A stretch of DNA of 64,000 bases, from contig CM068322.1 of assembly GCA_034766995.1 (NCBI GenBank), positions 21,404,245 through 21,468,244 on the forward strand, written 5' to 3'. Position numbers and translations under genes: made by a program. The stretch comes from Acanthacorydalis orientalis (lineage: Eukaryota; Arthropoda; Insecta; Megaloptera; Corydalidae). Positions 1 to 13,123 of this stretch are shown here, piece after piece. The notes under the pieces are model-generated. The model was not told the DNA's origin and ran no database searches. It worked only from the letters and a program-made list of their open reading frames with translations. Every line of letters starts with the position of its first letter. Position 1 is the stretch's first letter.

Positions 1-733
1 ATGAGATAAAATATTGGTTCCAGTTTTCTCTCTATCGTTGTAAGCAAATATTGTTTTTATCACTTTCTGTTAATTGTTATTTCAGTAAAGATATATCATT
101 ATTTTTTTAATATATATATATATATATATGCATCTTATTGATATAAAAGTATATTTTAATTACGAATGTTTACATTTTTTTGCACATTTTAGTAGAAAAG
201 TTTAGTTCTTATTACATTTTTTTGTAATATATGTAAAATATCTTCACCCTCATGAGAGCTTTTTTAAAAAACTGACATTTTCTAATGAATATTTTTTGTA
301 TTTTTTTTGTTATTTAACTTCTAAATAAAAATAAGAATCTTAAGAATTTTACTCCTGAATTCCAGTGCTTAACTTTTATAGTTTGTGAGATTTACTATAA
401 TGTTTCTCGTGGAAAATTCGCTTCAAGCAAATATATTTTAATAGTTTAACTTGTCGTTTTAAGAGATCCATTTATTTCTGGATTTTTATTATTCTTAAGA
501 TGGTTTTACTCTTCATTATTCACATCAATATAGCAGTAGTTATTTCACTAATGACTTTTAATAATAGTCTTAATTTTCAAAAGTTGTTTTAAAATTTAAT
601 ATTTAAAAATGACATTACAATAATTTTAAAGTTATATTTTTGATTTATTGAAATTGTACCGTTGTATCTTTCTTTCTTTAATGGTTTTTAAAACTATTTT
701 ACAAGTCTTAAAATCTATTTCATAGTATCTATC

Positions 734-737
<4 letters not shown>

Positions 738-781
<44 letters not shown>
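738..781. repeat. (TA)n microsatellite
   Basis: About 22 uninterrupted AT dinucleotides. Smaller tracts nearby: 110-129 and 1628-1641. Confidence 0.97.
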
Positions 782-782
<1 letters not shown>

Positions 783-1198
783 GTATTTGTGCAAATATAT
801 AAAAGCACACATTAGAGTTTATCTGAATCTATCTGTTTAAGTAAACAGTTTTTGTCATCATCTGATATTGATATGATGTATAATATTTTTAAGCGTTTAA
901 CAGATATAGAAAAATATAGGTCAGTGTATTTTCATCAGAAAAAGGACGTACGTTCAAAATAGTATTTCGAATTTTTACTTTGCCCTATCATCTATCAAAG
1001 TCGAACGAATCCGTTTAGAATCGATATAATACCTAAGTGAGCTTTTGACGTCGTTCATAGGTATTAACGTTTTATTGTTAACAATATCAAAAGTACGTTT
1101 TATTCGCATAAGTACACTTAATATTAGCTTTATATTTATCTTGCTTTTCAGAACATTTAATACACTCAATCGTACATCATTGTAAGTATGTAGAATTA

Positions 1199-1209
1199 TA
1201 ATATATATA

Positions 1210-1256
<47 letters not shown>

Positions 1257-1269
1257 TTATAATAAGTCT

Positions 1270-1320
<51 letters not shown>

Positions 1321-1342
1321 GTGTGAATGTGTGTGTTTGTGT
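1199..1342. repeat. Two (TA)n tracts plus (GT)n
   Basis: (TA)n at 1199-1254 and 1272-1315, separated by 'ctttataataagtcttg', then a short GT-rich run to 1342. Confidence 0.97.
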
Positions 1343-4300
1343 AATAAATTCATATATTTGTAATTTTTGTTTCTAAAACGTAAAATTTAATTAAAGCCAG
1401 TTTTTTTAATTAAAATTAACCATAACTGTTGATTTATTTACCCTCAAGCTACCCTTTTGACAATACGTTTGATCGTTTTTATTCGTTAAATGTTGGTGTT
1501 TATTGGTAATTTTTGATAAATTCCACAACAAAATTATTATATTCGATAAAAATTAGTTTGTATATATTATAATATTTTTTCTCTTTAAATTTATATTTAT
1601 AAATAGAAATTAATTTTAAAGACATTAAATATATATATATACGTACATATGTGTGTGTGGGTATGTGTATTAAAGCTTTTAAAAAATTCTATAGCGTATA
1701 TATTATTTTTCCAATTTTCCAATTTGTTTGTGTATATTTATATTGAGTACGTAGAAATCAGAGAGAAATTTTATTCAAATATAAATAGAAATATCGTTTA
1801 AGAATGGTTAATTAAAAACACATTTTGAGTGTAATGTTGGTAATTTTAAAATTCTGCCGTTCTTTTCAATTTCAAATAATCATTTAATACAAAAATATTT
1901 ATATTTATTCATGTGTTCTGATATTTGAAAATTATTGAATGTTTAATGCGAAAAAAAAAATTAATCATTGAAGAAAGACTATATTTGGATTAAATTATTT
2001 TATTTACAAATTTAAAATATTTTTCTTTCACTGAAATTAATTTATTGGTATCTTTTAATACACTTTATTTTTTCAAAACAATTTTAATTTATAAGAACTA
2101 AAATAATATTTAACAAAAATAATTACGAATTTATGTTTTTCAGTGTTTAAGTATCTATTTTCTTTTAAAAATACATATGTTTCCAAAAAATAAAAATAAA
2201 ACATCTGTAATATCTTATATTTGTATGAAAATATACTTATTGCATATTGCCACATATATTTTCTATACTAAAATTATTAAAAATTTCATTTATCTTTTAA
2301 ATGTTTATGTGACATAAATTTTATACTGTACTAGTATAAGAAATAATGTTTTTCGAATAGGAAATGTTAAAATTTAGCAAAGAAAAGCATTTTTAACCTG
2401 TAAAAATTTAACCATAAAAACTGATTGTCATTTACAATTATATTTATAAACTAATTTTCCTTATTTTATAAATTACATTCATGATTTTAATGTTTATTAA
2501 TTCGATATGATCTACGATTGATGTTTTTAAAATATTTACTCTGAAAATTCTCATAATTAGAAATCAAAAATGATTAACAAATCATTTATTGAACATTTTG
2601 AATCAGAAAAAAAGGTTGTTTTTTCGACGGAAAAAAATTTTATTTATGAAAGATGATACATTATTTTCATATAAAGTATATATTAATTTTTTTGGTATTT
2701 GTCAGATAAATTATAATGTTCTTTCCGTATATTTCATATGATAATATTAGAACCACTTCTATTTAAAAAACTTTAATAAAATTTAAGTCAACCCTATTTC
2801 TTTATATTTTTCTACTTATTTAATACTATTTAGACAAATTAACGCATGGAAAATTTGTCAAAATTTTTTAATAGATTTTATATAATTTAATTATAATTAA
2901 AATTGTGAAAAATGATCATTACTGTGAATTATTCAAAATTTTAATTTTTATAATCAATTCAAAATTGAAAAGAGCAGGTTAACTGTAATAATAGATAATT
3001 ATATTATTTAATACTAAATAGATTGCATTCTTAAATAATTATATTATTAAAAATGTTTGTTTAAAACTTAATAAAGAAAGAATATGAATTTAAATTTTAA
3101 TTATAAATGTCATATTTACTACGAAGATACTTTATCATATAATTGGATTGAAAAAGGTACATAAAAGAACAATGAAGAGTGAACATAAAATTCATTTTCT
3201 TTTTGAAGTTAATGAAAGTTTATTTACGAAGTACGTTTCATTCTTTCGTTTGCCATAAATGTTCATTCTTGATATATGTTAAAGTTTATCTTACATATGA
3301 AATTATAAAAACTTCATGTAACTGGGAAAATACAAAATTCATTTATGAAAACAAACCAAATCCATGTTCAAAATTCTTAAATAATCATGCTTTTATTAAT
3401 ATTATTATCATCAATAAAAAATATCAATATATTAATAAATACTTAAAATACTTTCAAGCAAATAACATACATTCTCCAACTGTCAAAAAGCACAAGATAT
3501 ACACAATAATACTCAAAAATACTTATAAATGTTTTTATATTATAAATATTATATAAAAAAACTAAACGAAAAAAAATAGAAAAATCTGTAAAAAATTCAA
3601 AAACAAAATTACTTAATAGTGCAGATATACTCACGGTTATCTTGAAGAGTGAACGCGGAAAGAAAATGAAACGAAAATAATAAAATAAAGTCAAAATTTG
3701 TTCTGTATAGTTAGTTAACTAAAATCAATATTTATTATAAAATAATTTTGTATGCGATTTGCGAGAGAAATTTTATGTTTCTAGACAATTACTTAAATGA
3801 AAAATAATGTAAAAACAATAAGATTTAATTCTGTTAAGGAATTATTATTATAACAGTCTCATTATTTATTTTTCAATTATTTTCAGTTAATTCTTAATTA
3901 AACTAAAAAGTCTAAAATAGTTTAATCAAAATTTACTGCATTTTAATAAAAGAATTATTTTTCAAGCAAAGCAATAAAAATACAATTTTAACCATATTTT
4001 TAAAATTTTACTTTAAAATAAAATCTCTTTTGTTTATTAAGTATAAAGATCTCTCAATTATTTGCTACAAAACATGAATTTTATTTTAATTTCATGTTTC
4101 AATTTCAGATGAAATGTTTCTACGTTATAAAAAGTAAGATAGTTCTAAATATTTGTCATTTATCTACATTTATTTTTTTCCTATTTATTTTCTAGATTTT
4201 CGTTATTTATCATTCCAAAAACCATAAAAACGAACGTTTTGCTATATTACAGATCATATTATTTTTTCAAGTTGTATTAATTTGATTAATTAATTTTTAA

Positions 4301-4639
4301 ACATATAAGTTTTATAATTTATAAAAAAATCTAAAATTAATATTTGAAATTACTACGTATTTCAGAAAATTAAATGCTATTTAAGTCAATTAATATTCAA
4401 TAAGTATATTAAATTTTGTTTTAGTTTCTTAAAAACAATTTATCGCCTTTACATAAATATACAAATAAAAATTTTTTTTCATATCCATATTAAAAATCAG
4501 ATATTTGTTTTACATTTGTTAACTTTCTTCATTCCTTACTTTGTATAAACTTGTTTATAATAATTTATAAAAGTTTATAAATCATGTATTGAAATTTATA
4601 AATTATGTGATTTATTTTAAATTAAAAAAAGGGTTTAAA

Positions 4640-4830
4640 TTTTATGTCCGTGTTGTCTTCTTGCTAATGTTCATTCAGAGATTTTAGTTCGGATGGTTTT
4701 AATTACGATCGATCACTTAAGTATGTATTTAGCATCTCTAGCTTCAAATCTCTTGAGTCATCCTTAATTAACTTGTTGATATCGTCGAGTTTGTCAACAA
4801 GCTCTTTAAGTATAGTTCAAGAATTAATAT
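4640..4830 (-). pseudogene. Coding-like fragment of unknown family
   Basis: A minus-strand patch of higher G+C reads KELVDKLDDINKLIKDDSRD then LKLEMLNTYLSDRS before a stop, followed by LKPSELKSLNEH. The stretch is charged and helical in character, unlike chance translations of this AT-rich DNA, which give mostly I, K, N, F and Y. I do not recognise the family. It may be a worn retrocopy or transposon fragment. Confidence 0.25.
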
Positions 4831-4926
4831 TAGACATGGCAAACAATAAAAAATTGATTCACTAGGATCAAGATTACCAGGATGATACGTCATCAAGATT
4901 ATGAATACATAAACATCCAATTATAG

Positions 4927-4928
<2 letters not shown>

Positions 4929-4959
<31 letters not shown>
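4929..4959. repeat. (TA)n microsatellite
   Basis: Uninterrupted TA run of about 15 units. Confidence 0.95.
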
Positions 4960-4962
<3 letters not shown>

Positions 4963-5968
4963 TATTTAAAAATTAGTTTAATGTAAGTTGGTTTTTATAT
5001 TTTAAAATATTTTAATCATTTTTTATAAGATTGAGACCATTGTTATTAAGTACTTGTTTTCTATGATCAATTCCAACTTACATCATCTGTTTATAGATTT
5101 TTTGAGGTCTTGAGTTAAAACGATCTAGTTGAAGATGAAAAATGTAAGTTGAAATCCGTCATATAAAAAATTAATTTAATAACAGAGGATTCCAGAGTTC
5201 TAATAAAATAACTCTGAATACCAGGCGTTCAGGAACGCTGCAATAACAATTAAAATATTTTAATAAAAATATTTCAACGTAGTGTAAAATGCACTGAAAT
5301 AATTTTCTACTAGAAAGAATATAATAGTTTTAAAGGTAAGAATGATAATGCATTTAATGTTTATGTTAAAAAAAGTTTCCGTTTTCATGAAACAAAATTA
5401 TTGTAGATAAAAGACAAAACCATTTGTTGGATGTATTATGAAATATGAAAGATGAGTAGTTACTCCATTTTATTGTATACAAAGAGATGCATTTATCAGA
5501 ATAAATCCGTTTATAACTAAGTATACTGTTTAATTACTGTGATTATAAATGTTTTATTTAATAAAAAAAGAGTAGAATTTATACAGATCGATTTCAATTG
5601 TAGTTTGAACGAAAAGTATTTAAAAAAAATTCATAAATAATGCACAAGTGTACAAGAAGATCAGGAATAGATGGAAGTACGATTGTGCAATAAAATTCAG
5701 TAGTTGGAAAATAGTTCCAGTTGAGTACGATGTTATAAAAAAAACTAGTCATTTTTAGAATATGAAAAAACTATGAAAATAACTGAGTATTCATCATTTT
5801 TTTTGTTTAATAGATATATAATATAAATTATTTTATATCCTTTACTTTTTTATTTTAAATATTTTTTGCATTTATAAACAAAACAAATGTTTGAGAGATC
5901 GTTATTATACTATATTAAATGAAATTGTGTAATTACAAAAATTATTTTTTTAAGAATTAGCTATACTT

Positions 5969-6013
<45 letters not shown>
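5969..6013. repeat. (TA)n microsatellite
   Basis: TA run of about 20 units. It is followed at 6013 by TTAGGTTGTC, which superficially resembles a mariner end. Confidence 0.95.
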
Positions 6014-6016
<3 letters not shown>

Positions 6017-8005
6017 GTTGTCAAATTGTAATTAATAAATTTTCCTCGATAAATAATAAATAAAAAAACTAATATGTCTGATACAAATTTTTAAATAGCA
6101 TGAGACTGACAATATGTAATATATATTTTTGTAATAAAATAATCCGAGAAAAACTTATATATTATGTAATGTTTAAATGATTAAAAAATTAATGATTAAA
6201 TATTTAAAAATATTTAATTTAAAATAACTAACTACTTTATGTTAAATTTATAAAATCAATCATAATTTAATGATATTTTCAAATTAATTACCTTTTGGAT
6301 TTTCGTATGAAACTGCTATAATAACAAATAAAAAGCATTATTTCATCAATGCCTTATTTGTTAATATTATGAATTATTATATATTCGCAATTTTGTATAA
6401 ATATAATTGGAGATATAGATATTTTTAAGTGCTTAGTTCACAGTTGAAATTTTTCACTGAATCATTTCTCTACATGCTTATTTTTTTAATAGAAGTAACA
6501 ATTAAGGCAAATATGAAAGTGTTTTTCAAAACTTCAATAAATTGGTATTATTCTTTCAGAACATCTTCTTTTCTATAGCTATTGTTTTTTATATAATTTA
6601 TAATAAACTACAGATTTATATTAAATTGTCTTAATTTTCGATTTTTATTCATTTTTGCTAATAAGCAAATAAAAATATATTTCTTGTTTTTTTCTGAAAT
6701 AAAGACTTTTTAAATGGTTATATTTTTTAAATGATAAATTTGTAAATATATAAATAAATAATAATATAAAAAAGAATACAAAAGAGTAATTTGAGTGATC
6801 CATTATAAAAAAATAACGATATAAAAATTAGAGATACACAAGAAACATTCGGTTCAAAAATGATTGTATTTTAGCGTTCTCGCTATAATTTGGTTTCTTA
6901 TATGAATAAGACTTCTCAGTTGACTAATTATTTATTCACTGAGGAATATTTAGACTGTTTTAATAATTTGTTTTAATGTATATTTGCAAATACTGGGATA
7001 CTTTTAAAGAGTCTAGTGTTTAAAAATGTACATTTTCCTTACAGAAAAGTACACTAATATTCTCTAAGTATAACATTAAGTGTAACTATAGCTTAAAATT
7101 TGATTTTGAAACAAAGTTTGTATTGTTTTAAACTAAAAAAGAATTTTATAGTAGTGGTATTTATTTTTCGAATCACTTCAGTTTCTATCTTCTAGGACTA
7201 GTTCCAATACTTAAATAATCTATAGGGAAATTTAGATAATTTTAAATAAAATAGTTATCTAAATCTACTTTAAAACAGTAAACGTGCTGAAACTAGTAGT
7301 GAAAGATATAAATCCAAAATATCCAAATAGATAAAGACCACAAAAGAATACTTCAATGATATTACAGGTATAAACACAAAATAGTAACTAATTAATAATA
7401 AAATAAATTTTGATTAAACTTGTTTTTTCGAACATTAAATTGATTTTAAATTCAAACACAGAAAATTAAATTAAACAAAGCTTAATATCACAAAATATAA
7501 GTGGTTATAAAATAAGAATTAATGAGGAAATAAAACTATATTACTAAACATTTGATCCACATTAATTGATTACCATTTTATTGCAAGTATATTTATTATA
7601 ACCTGTTTTTAACCATTAAACATTTCAGTACTCGAAACAATCGTCATATAAATTAGAATGTAGAAAAGTATTGCACTTATTTTATAAACATAACATTATC
7701 TATAATTTTGTTAAAATAGTCTTAAAGCCGTAAGTGCAGATATATTTATTTAAAAGTTCTAATTAAATTTGACTCCATTTTTTTTTGAAAAAACTACATT
7801 ATAGAATATTTGAATACCTTGAAGTCATATTTTAATTTAAAATCAGCACCTAAAGATTATTTATGTTCTGATATAAAAAACAATAACTATTTTGAAAATT
7901 TATTTGATGAATTCACGATTTTAATTGAGTGAATTTGAGCGAAGTTTACTTATTTCAACACTTTCATATATTATTCAATTATATGTATATATATATACAT
8001 ATATA

Positions 8006-8125
8006 TGAACAGTCATGGAATTCGAACCCATGCCTTCATAAGTATTTTACTTTAACATATGATAGAAATGAATTTACTTTATTACCTTTAAATCGAGATT
8101 GAAATTAAGCTATCGTCTTTCTAAG
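8006..8125 (-). repeat. Possible tRNA-derived SINE, copy 1
   Basis: The minus strand has GGGTTCGAATTCC (8017-8029), a near-perfect RNA polymerase III B box (T arm). About 73 bases upstream is TAGCTTAATTT (8102-8112), a weak A box. It runs 3' into a TA microsatellite. No clover-leaf can be folded with confidence, so it is not an intact tRNA gene. Confidence 0.4.
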
Positions 8126-8937
8126 AAATCATATTAATTTCAATTATTTTTAATAAAAATTACACTCAAATAAAAAAAATTAAGTAATTATATGCATTTT
8201 TATACACATTCACACATACAGAACAACTGAAAAAAATAAGCGAATTTTATAATAGTTTTATATATAGTTTACAGATATATTCGGATCCAAAAATAAAGTA
8301 ATTTATTTGAGTCATTCAACGTTGCGTGCGATATATTCTGTTGAATTATTTTTAATTACTCCATTTTTGGCCAGTTCACACAATTTGAATTATAATCAGT
8401 TCTCTATACAAAACTTTTATACAATTGTATTATTTTTAATTATATTGTACAGTTTCGTACATGCTTCTGTACATAAAAATGTTATATAATTACTTCATTT
8501 TTGATCGTTTCGTCCAAATTTGGTATTATACTAAACATTTTGTTATTATTATATTTTCAAACTAGTTTTGAAGATATAGATAGATTTTGTGTTTAACATT
8601 TAAAGACATTGTTAAACATAAATATATAGGAATTTGCAAGCAGTTTTCTTTTTTTGGAAGGGTTGGTACAACTACATATAGAAACATTTATTATTCATTT
8701 ATTATACTAATTTATGACATCTCTCGAAAACAAGTTTTCAGAATTCACAGGTACTTAAAAACTTTTTTTTAAATTCTTTCTTAAATATATAAAAAAAATA
8801 AAATCTTTTTAATACAATAAAAATGCTTGTTACTTTTCATTAAAACGATAGATAGATAGCGTTTGAAATAATAATCAGAATGTTTTACATTTCATAAATA
8901 TGACCATGTATTCATTTTGAAATAATAATTTAAAACA

Positions 8938-8978
8938 AATATATACATATACATACATATATATATATATATATATAG
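8938..8978. repeat. (TA)n/(TACA)n microsatellite
   Basis: ATAC-interrupted TA run. Confidence 0.95.
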
Positions 8979-9402
8979 TATACCAAACAAGAATAAATTT
9001 AAAAAAAAATCATCTTTGTAATAAGATATCAATGCATAAATAAAAAAAGTTGATTAATTTGTTATCAATTATATAAACATTTTAAAACAAGTAATTCAAA
9101 AGAGAATAAATAAATATAAGTGTAAAACTATGATAATACTCAAAACAATGTGAGATCTAATTGAAGTAGTATATCTGTTCAAGATATCTGAACCTTGCGA
9201 GTTTTATAATTTTATTATTCATATGGAAATTTTCTGTTTGTAAACGAAAATTAAAAAGCAACATCCATATATATGTATGGAAAAGTCCCAGAGGGCAAAT
9301 TAATACAACTCGTATTTTATCTGAAAAGTTCAAAATATTTAATTAAAAAGAATAAAAATGAATATTTTTGTTTGATTTGTAAAGTAAAAGTATTTTCATA
9401 TA

Positions 9403-9490
9403 TTTATATGTATATATATATATATATGTGTGTATATATATACGAGTATATATATATATATATATATGTATTATATGTGTGTATATGTTG
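9403..9490. repeat. Compound (TA)n/(TG)n microsatellite
   Basis: TA runs broken by GTGTG and CGAG. A frame through it (9273-9527) is an artefact of the repeat. Confidence 0.95.
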
Positions 9491-9745
9491 GTGTAGAATT
9501 TATAGAATAATAAAACTTTATCGGTGAATATTCTAAAATGTAATTTAAGAAATTATTAAAACATACTATGAATAAATTAATTTTCATTATAAAAATATTG
9601 GCAATAAATTAATATGAATTATATAAAAAAAAAACACATTTTTGATAATAGATAAATAATTTACAAAATAATAAATATTTTAATTTTATAAGCGTTATTT
9701 CGGCATGCTTTTTCAATTTACTTTTATGCGTACTATTCGAAACTG

Positions 9746-9746
<1 letters not shown>

Positions 9747-9790
<44 letters not shown>

Positions 9791-9804
9791 TACACACACA
9801 CACA
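9747..9804. repeat. (TA)n(CA)n microsatellite
   Basis: About 20 TA units then (AC)n to 9804. Confidence 0.95.
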
Positions 9805-10469
9805 TTTTCTAACAGTCGACGTTATTAGGTCTATTGTATTTTACAGTGTTCCTCCATTGACTTCCAAAGTTCAATACAGAACAGGAGATGTGAAATCAAA
9901 AGGGTAATCTAAAATTTATAATTGCTCTGTTTACTTAGTTTCTCTTTCAATTTTTGTGCTATATTTAACTTCGAAATAAATTATTTAAATTTAAAAGGCA
10001 TGTGGGATAACAGGAACGTTACTATATATGCTGAAATTAGAAAAGATGAATTAGAATAAATATATTAAATATACAACTAGAAATTAGTTTATTACTTCTC
10101 ACTTTCTCTCTCTTAACTGAGTACGAATTAGTCACTAAATACTCATTTGTCACTTATTTATCGATATCAGGGCTGATTTGATATCAAAGAGTACATTCTG
10201 AGTATTTGTTTTAGAAGCAATGTTATTTAGATTTTCAATTATTTTCATTTGATTTTTCCAGGGTAGTTTGATGTTAAATTTGAAAATTCATCTTGACAAA
10301 AGTATTTTCATCTTATATCGTCTACGTTCTAAAATACGACGTTACGCTAATTAAAATAAGACATTGTTTTCTCAAAACAAATTATCGAACAGTTTATAAT
10401 TTTTTTGTGGCTGAATTCACTGCAATTAATGAATTTTTCGCAAACCACATGAATTTCTTCTGAACAAAA

Positions 10470-10637
10470 TTGATCAGTAATTAATTATTGATCATTATGA
10501 TAATGATTTATATAAATTTCAATGGCGATACTAAAATATTCAGAGAGTTAAGATACAGATAGCGTTCTGGGGATGATAACATTATCATTAAAAGTGTATA
10601 AAGAGTAATCAAAATGATCAATAATCAATGATCATTC
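10470..10637. mobile_element. Small inverted-repeat element (MITE-like) with 'TTCAATGGCGAT' core
   Basis: The left arm (10470-10515) contains TTGATCAGTAATTAATTATTGATCATTATGATAATGA in two adjoining pieces. The right arm, read inward from 10637, runs AATGATCATTGATTATTGAT then CATTTTGATTAC. The arms are imperfect inverted copies of about 30 bases. Between them is ATTTCAATGGCGATAC, a core that recurs elsewhere in the window, and a GC-richer 'agcgttctggggatgataac'. No coding sequence. Confidence 0.45.
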
Positions 10638-11846
10638 ATTTCTATTCATAAAATGTTTATTTGTTTTATATAGAAAATAAAAAATCATTTATGAAACTGT
10701 AATTTTTTAAATTCATTATGAATCAAATTTGTGTAACTTAAATGACATGAACTGAGATTATTGCTAGAACTAATATTTCTCCAGATAACTTAAGAATAGA
10801 TTTTAAATAATTTTCTTATAGCTTTGAATAAAATTTTGTTTTAAAAATGTAATGAAGAGATATTTTATTTTTATAGTACAAAGAATGAGAATTATTAATA
10901 GAGTTTTAATCGTTTATTTTTCAAACTTTTGCAATAAGAATACACGTATGATTGAAGTAAAATATTGTTGTTTAACAGAATTATTTTTAATCTGTATCCA
11001 ATTTAATGTTTGAAGACAATTTTGCTATATTATAGTTATTTTTCCTTTATAGTAAATAAAAGTTTCCTCACGTGAATATATAAACTATAATGCTTTAAAT
11101 AAAGTTCAAAAATAAGTGCAACATTGAGAAAAAGTTAATTTTATAAATTTATTCTATTTCATTTCTGGCCAAAATCTTGTATATTTCAAAAGGGAGTTGA
11201 TGTAATGTAGAAAAACTATTAAAATACAACATTTTGAATAACTTTCTTATAAGATTTCTACAAAATATTTATACTTGTACAATGATATAATTTCTTACTT
11301 TTTATTTTAATGTGATAAATGTTTTGTTCTCTTAGTATTTAATTAAACTTTGAAAAATGCATTACATAAAATTTAATAAACTATAAAATGTATTATTTTT
11401 TAATAATACGTATTAATTTAATTAATCAACTTTAAAAAAATAATTAGTTAATAGTAATTCTTGTAAAAAGTTATTAAAAGTCGGTAATGTACTGCGGATT
11501 CTTATTTTTAAATGAATGTAATGTTTGGTTCAGAAAATAATTTTCATAACGAAAAACAAAATTATAAAGTTCTGATAAAATTAATTTCCTAATAATATTA
11601 TTACTAATTTTTTGTAAATTTGTTTACTTTAAATTGTTTCTAGGAAAATATTCAATCATCCAACTGATTCGATTTCTAAATTCAAATTCAAGTACATAAC
11701 AGAACATAAACTGGATTATCCTTCTTTCGAACTGATCAACTTGTTTTCGAGATAGCGTCATACTAACGACGTTTAATTAGATTGTCTTAAACAAAAAAAC
11801 GCCCATTGAAAATATCGAATAATTTATATGTTCGACAATGACTCAC

Positions 11847-12080
11847 TGTTTTTCTTGTAGAGTAAAATCTCAAACTGGTCGTGCATTTGCGTCTCTAGAG
11901 CTTGATCGATCCGTGCTATCGTCTCCTTGTCAGTAAGCTCGCCGAACATGAACGTGCAGCGGCAAGACTTCTGCATCACCTCGGCACGGTTGTAGCCGCT
12001 GATCTTGCAGAACGACTCGTTGCAGTATACGATCGGAAAGTCAACGATCTGTGCGTTCGCCAACAGGAAACTGCTATCCG
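11847..12080 (-). CDS. eag: Exon of Ether-a-go-go (Eag/KCNH1-type) K+ channel: N-terminal PAS domain
   Basis: Internal exon of a voltage-gated potassium channel of the EAG family, a neuronal and muscle plasma-membrane channel. Read on the minus strand it starts after an acceptor ending TTACAG, with two bases completing a split codon, then [14 protein letters not shown]. It continues through [19 protein letters not shown] and GELTDKET to [11 protein letters not shown], and stops at the donor A|GTGAGT. Length is 234 bp (78 codons, so skipping it would keep frame). The residues match the cytoplasmic PAS (eag) domain of insect Eag almost throughout the first half. The segment [24 protein letters not shown] varies in the stretch that also varies between insects. 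In the family this domain contacts the C-terminal cyclic-nucleotide-binding homology domain and slows gating. GC content is about half, against roughly a fifth in the flanks. An apparent methionine start inside the exon (TTG, 12061-12063) is not a start: the frame runs upstream to the acceptor. The next exon, expected to continue the PAS domain, was not found between 1 and 11846. Confidence 0.95.
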
Positions 12081-13123
12081 CTGTAACATTTACAAATAAG
12101 AAAAATCAGTTAGAAAATATAATTCTTATTTTTATATTTGTTATCTTTTCAGTAACTTTACACGTTATAGAAAAATAATAACTCTTCTCATTTTAAAATT
12201 TAACTCATCTTTTATTTCTTAGTTCAAATTATTGTAGATTAAGAATAAATTTAAAAAATAGATACATGAAATGTTTCGTTTTAGTTGTAAAGTTATCTTT
12301 TATTGCCCTTTAATCAAAGAACTTGAAAAGAATACACCATACTAGTAATATGTTTTAATTATTAGAAACATATTTTCATTTCGTTTGACATCAGCGAAAA
12401 CTAACTCACGAATTCCATACAACACAAATAAATTAAGGTACCTTGTATTTTCCTATTTGAAATTCTATCTACATCATTCCATATAATTAATTATGTAATA
12501 TAAGAGGTATAGTTAAACTATTATTATATTATGGATAACTTTTTAACGTTATTGTCATTAGCAAAACATTTTCTTTGTAGATTCATAAACTTAAAAAAAT
12601 ATTATGAAGAAAGTAATATGCTCGAAATAATATACTAAAATTTAAGAAAATAGTATGTCCCAGAAATAAATCTTCATAAACCGTATTTAATTTTTATAAA
12701 ATTGTATTCCAATACGCAGATGACTCTATTGAATCAAACATAAAATCATTTTTATAAATGTTTTATAATAAGGTCTAGTATGGATCTAATGACAAACTTC
12801 TAGAATGACATCATAAATAAATCAGCAGCTTGTATTTTTTTATAACAACGTCAACACTGAAGTTCTTGAATCCTAATTTGTATATGTAAAAAACATCAGT
12901 ATTTTCTATTAAAAAATTAGTATCGTACCTCTTTACACCTGTTTGATTATAAATTAATTATCTAAACAATTCAGGTTCGATCTAAAAGTCAGACAATGAA
13001 TAAGATAAATACGTCTTTCAATGTTGCAATAAAACTGCAATTTTTATAGAACTCTATATAAAAAAGGATAATGTAGGCACTTAGAGATAAACTCCAACAT
13101 ACAAAACCATCAGGATATACGAT

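Larger units (their letters stand above)
1..11846 (-). other. Putative eag intron downstream of the PAS exon (incomplete)
   Basis: This stretch follows the donor of the PAS exon on the minus strand and reaches the window edge. It is AT-rich with many (TA)n tracts and no host exon I could recognise. The following Eag segment, which completes the PAS domain, was looked for and not seen, so the intron is at least about 11.8 kb. A GC-richer patch near 4640-4830, a SINE-like segment near 8006-8125 and an inverted-repeat element at 10470-10637 are described separately. Intron status is inferred from the splice sites. Confidence 0.7.

Noticed and set aside
3179..3556. 125-codon plus-strand frame, overlapped by an 83-codon minus-strand frame
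   Set aside because: Composition is that of chance translation of AT-rich DNA (I, K, N, Y, F), it begins at GTG, and frames overlap on both strands. No domain or repeat similarity.
6013..6045. TTAGGTTGTCAAATTGTAAT after a TA tract, resembling a mariner end
   Set aside because: Only about 10 bases agree, no opposite end or coding remnant follows, and TA context arises often here by chance.
8011..8036. Intact tRNA gene suggested by GGGTTCGAATTCC
   Set aside because: No acceptor stem, anticodon arm or proper A-box spacing could be folded, so it is listed as a SINE-like relic instead.
11902..12099. 65-codon plus-strand frame over the eag exon
   Set aside because: It is the antisense shadow of the PAS exon.
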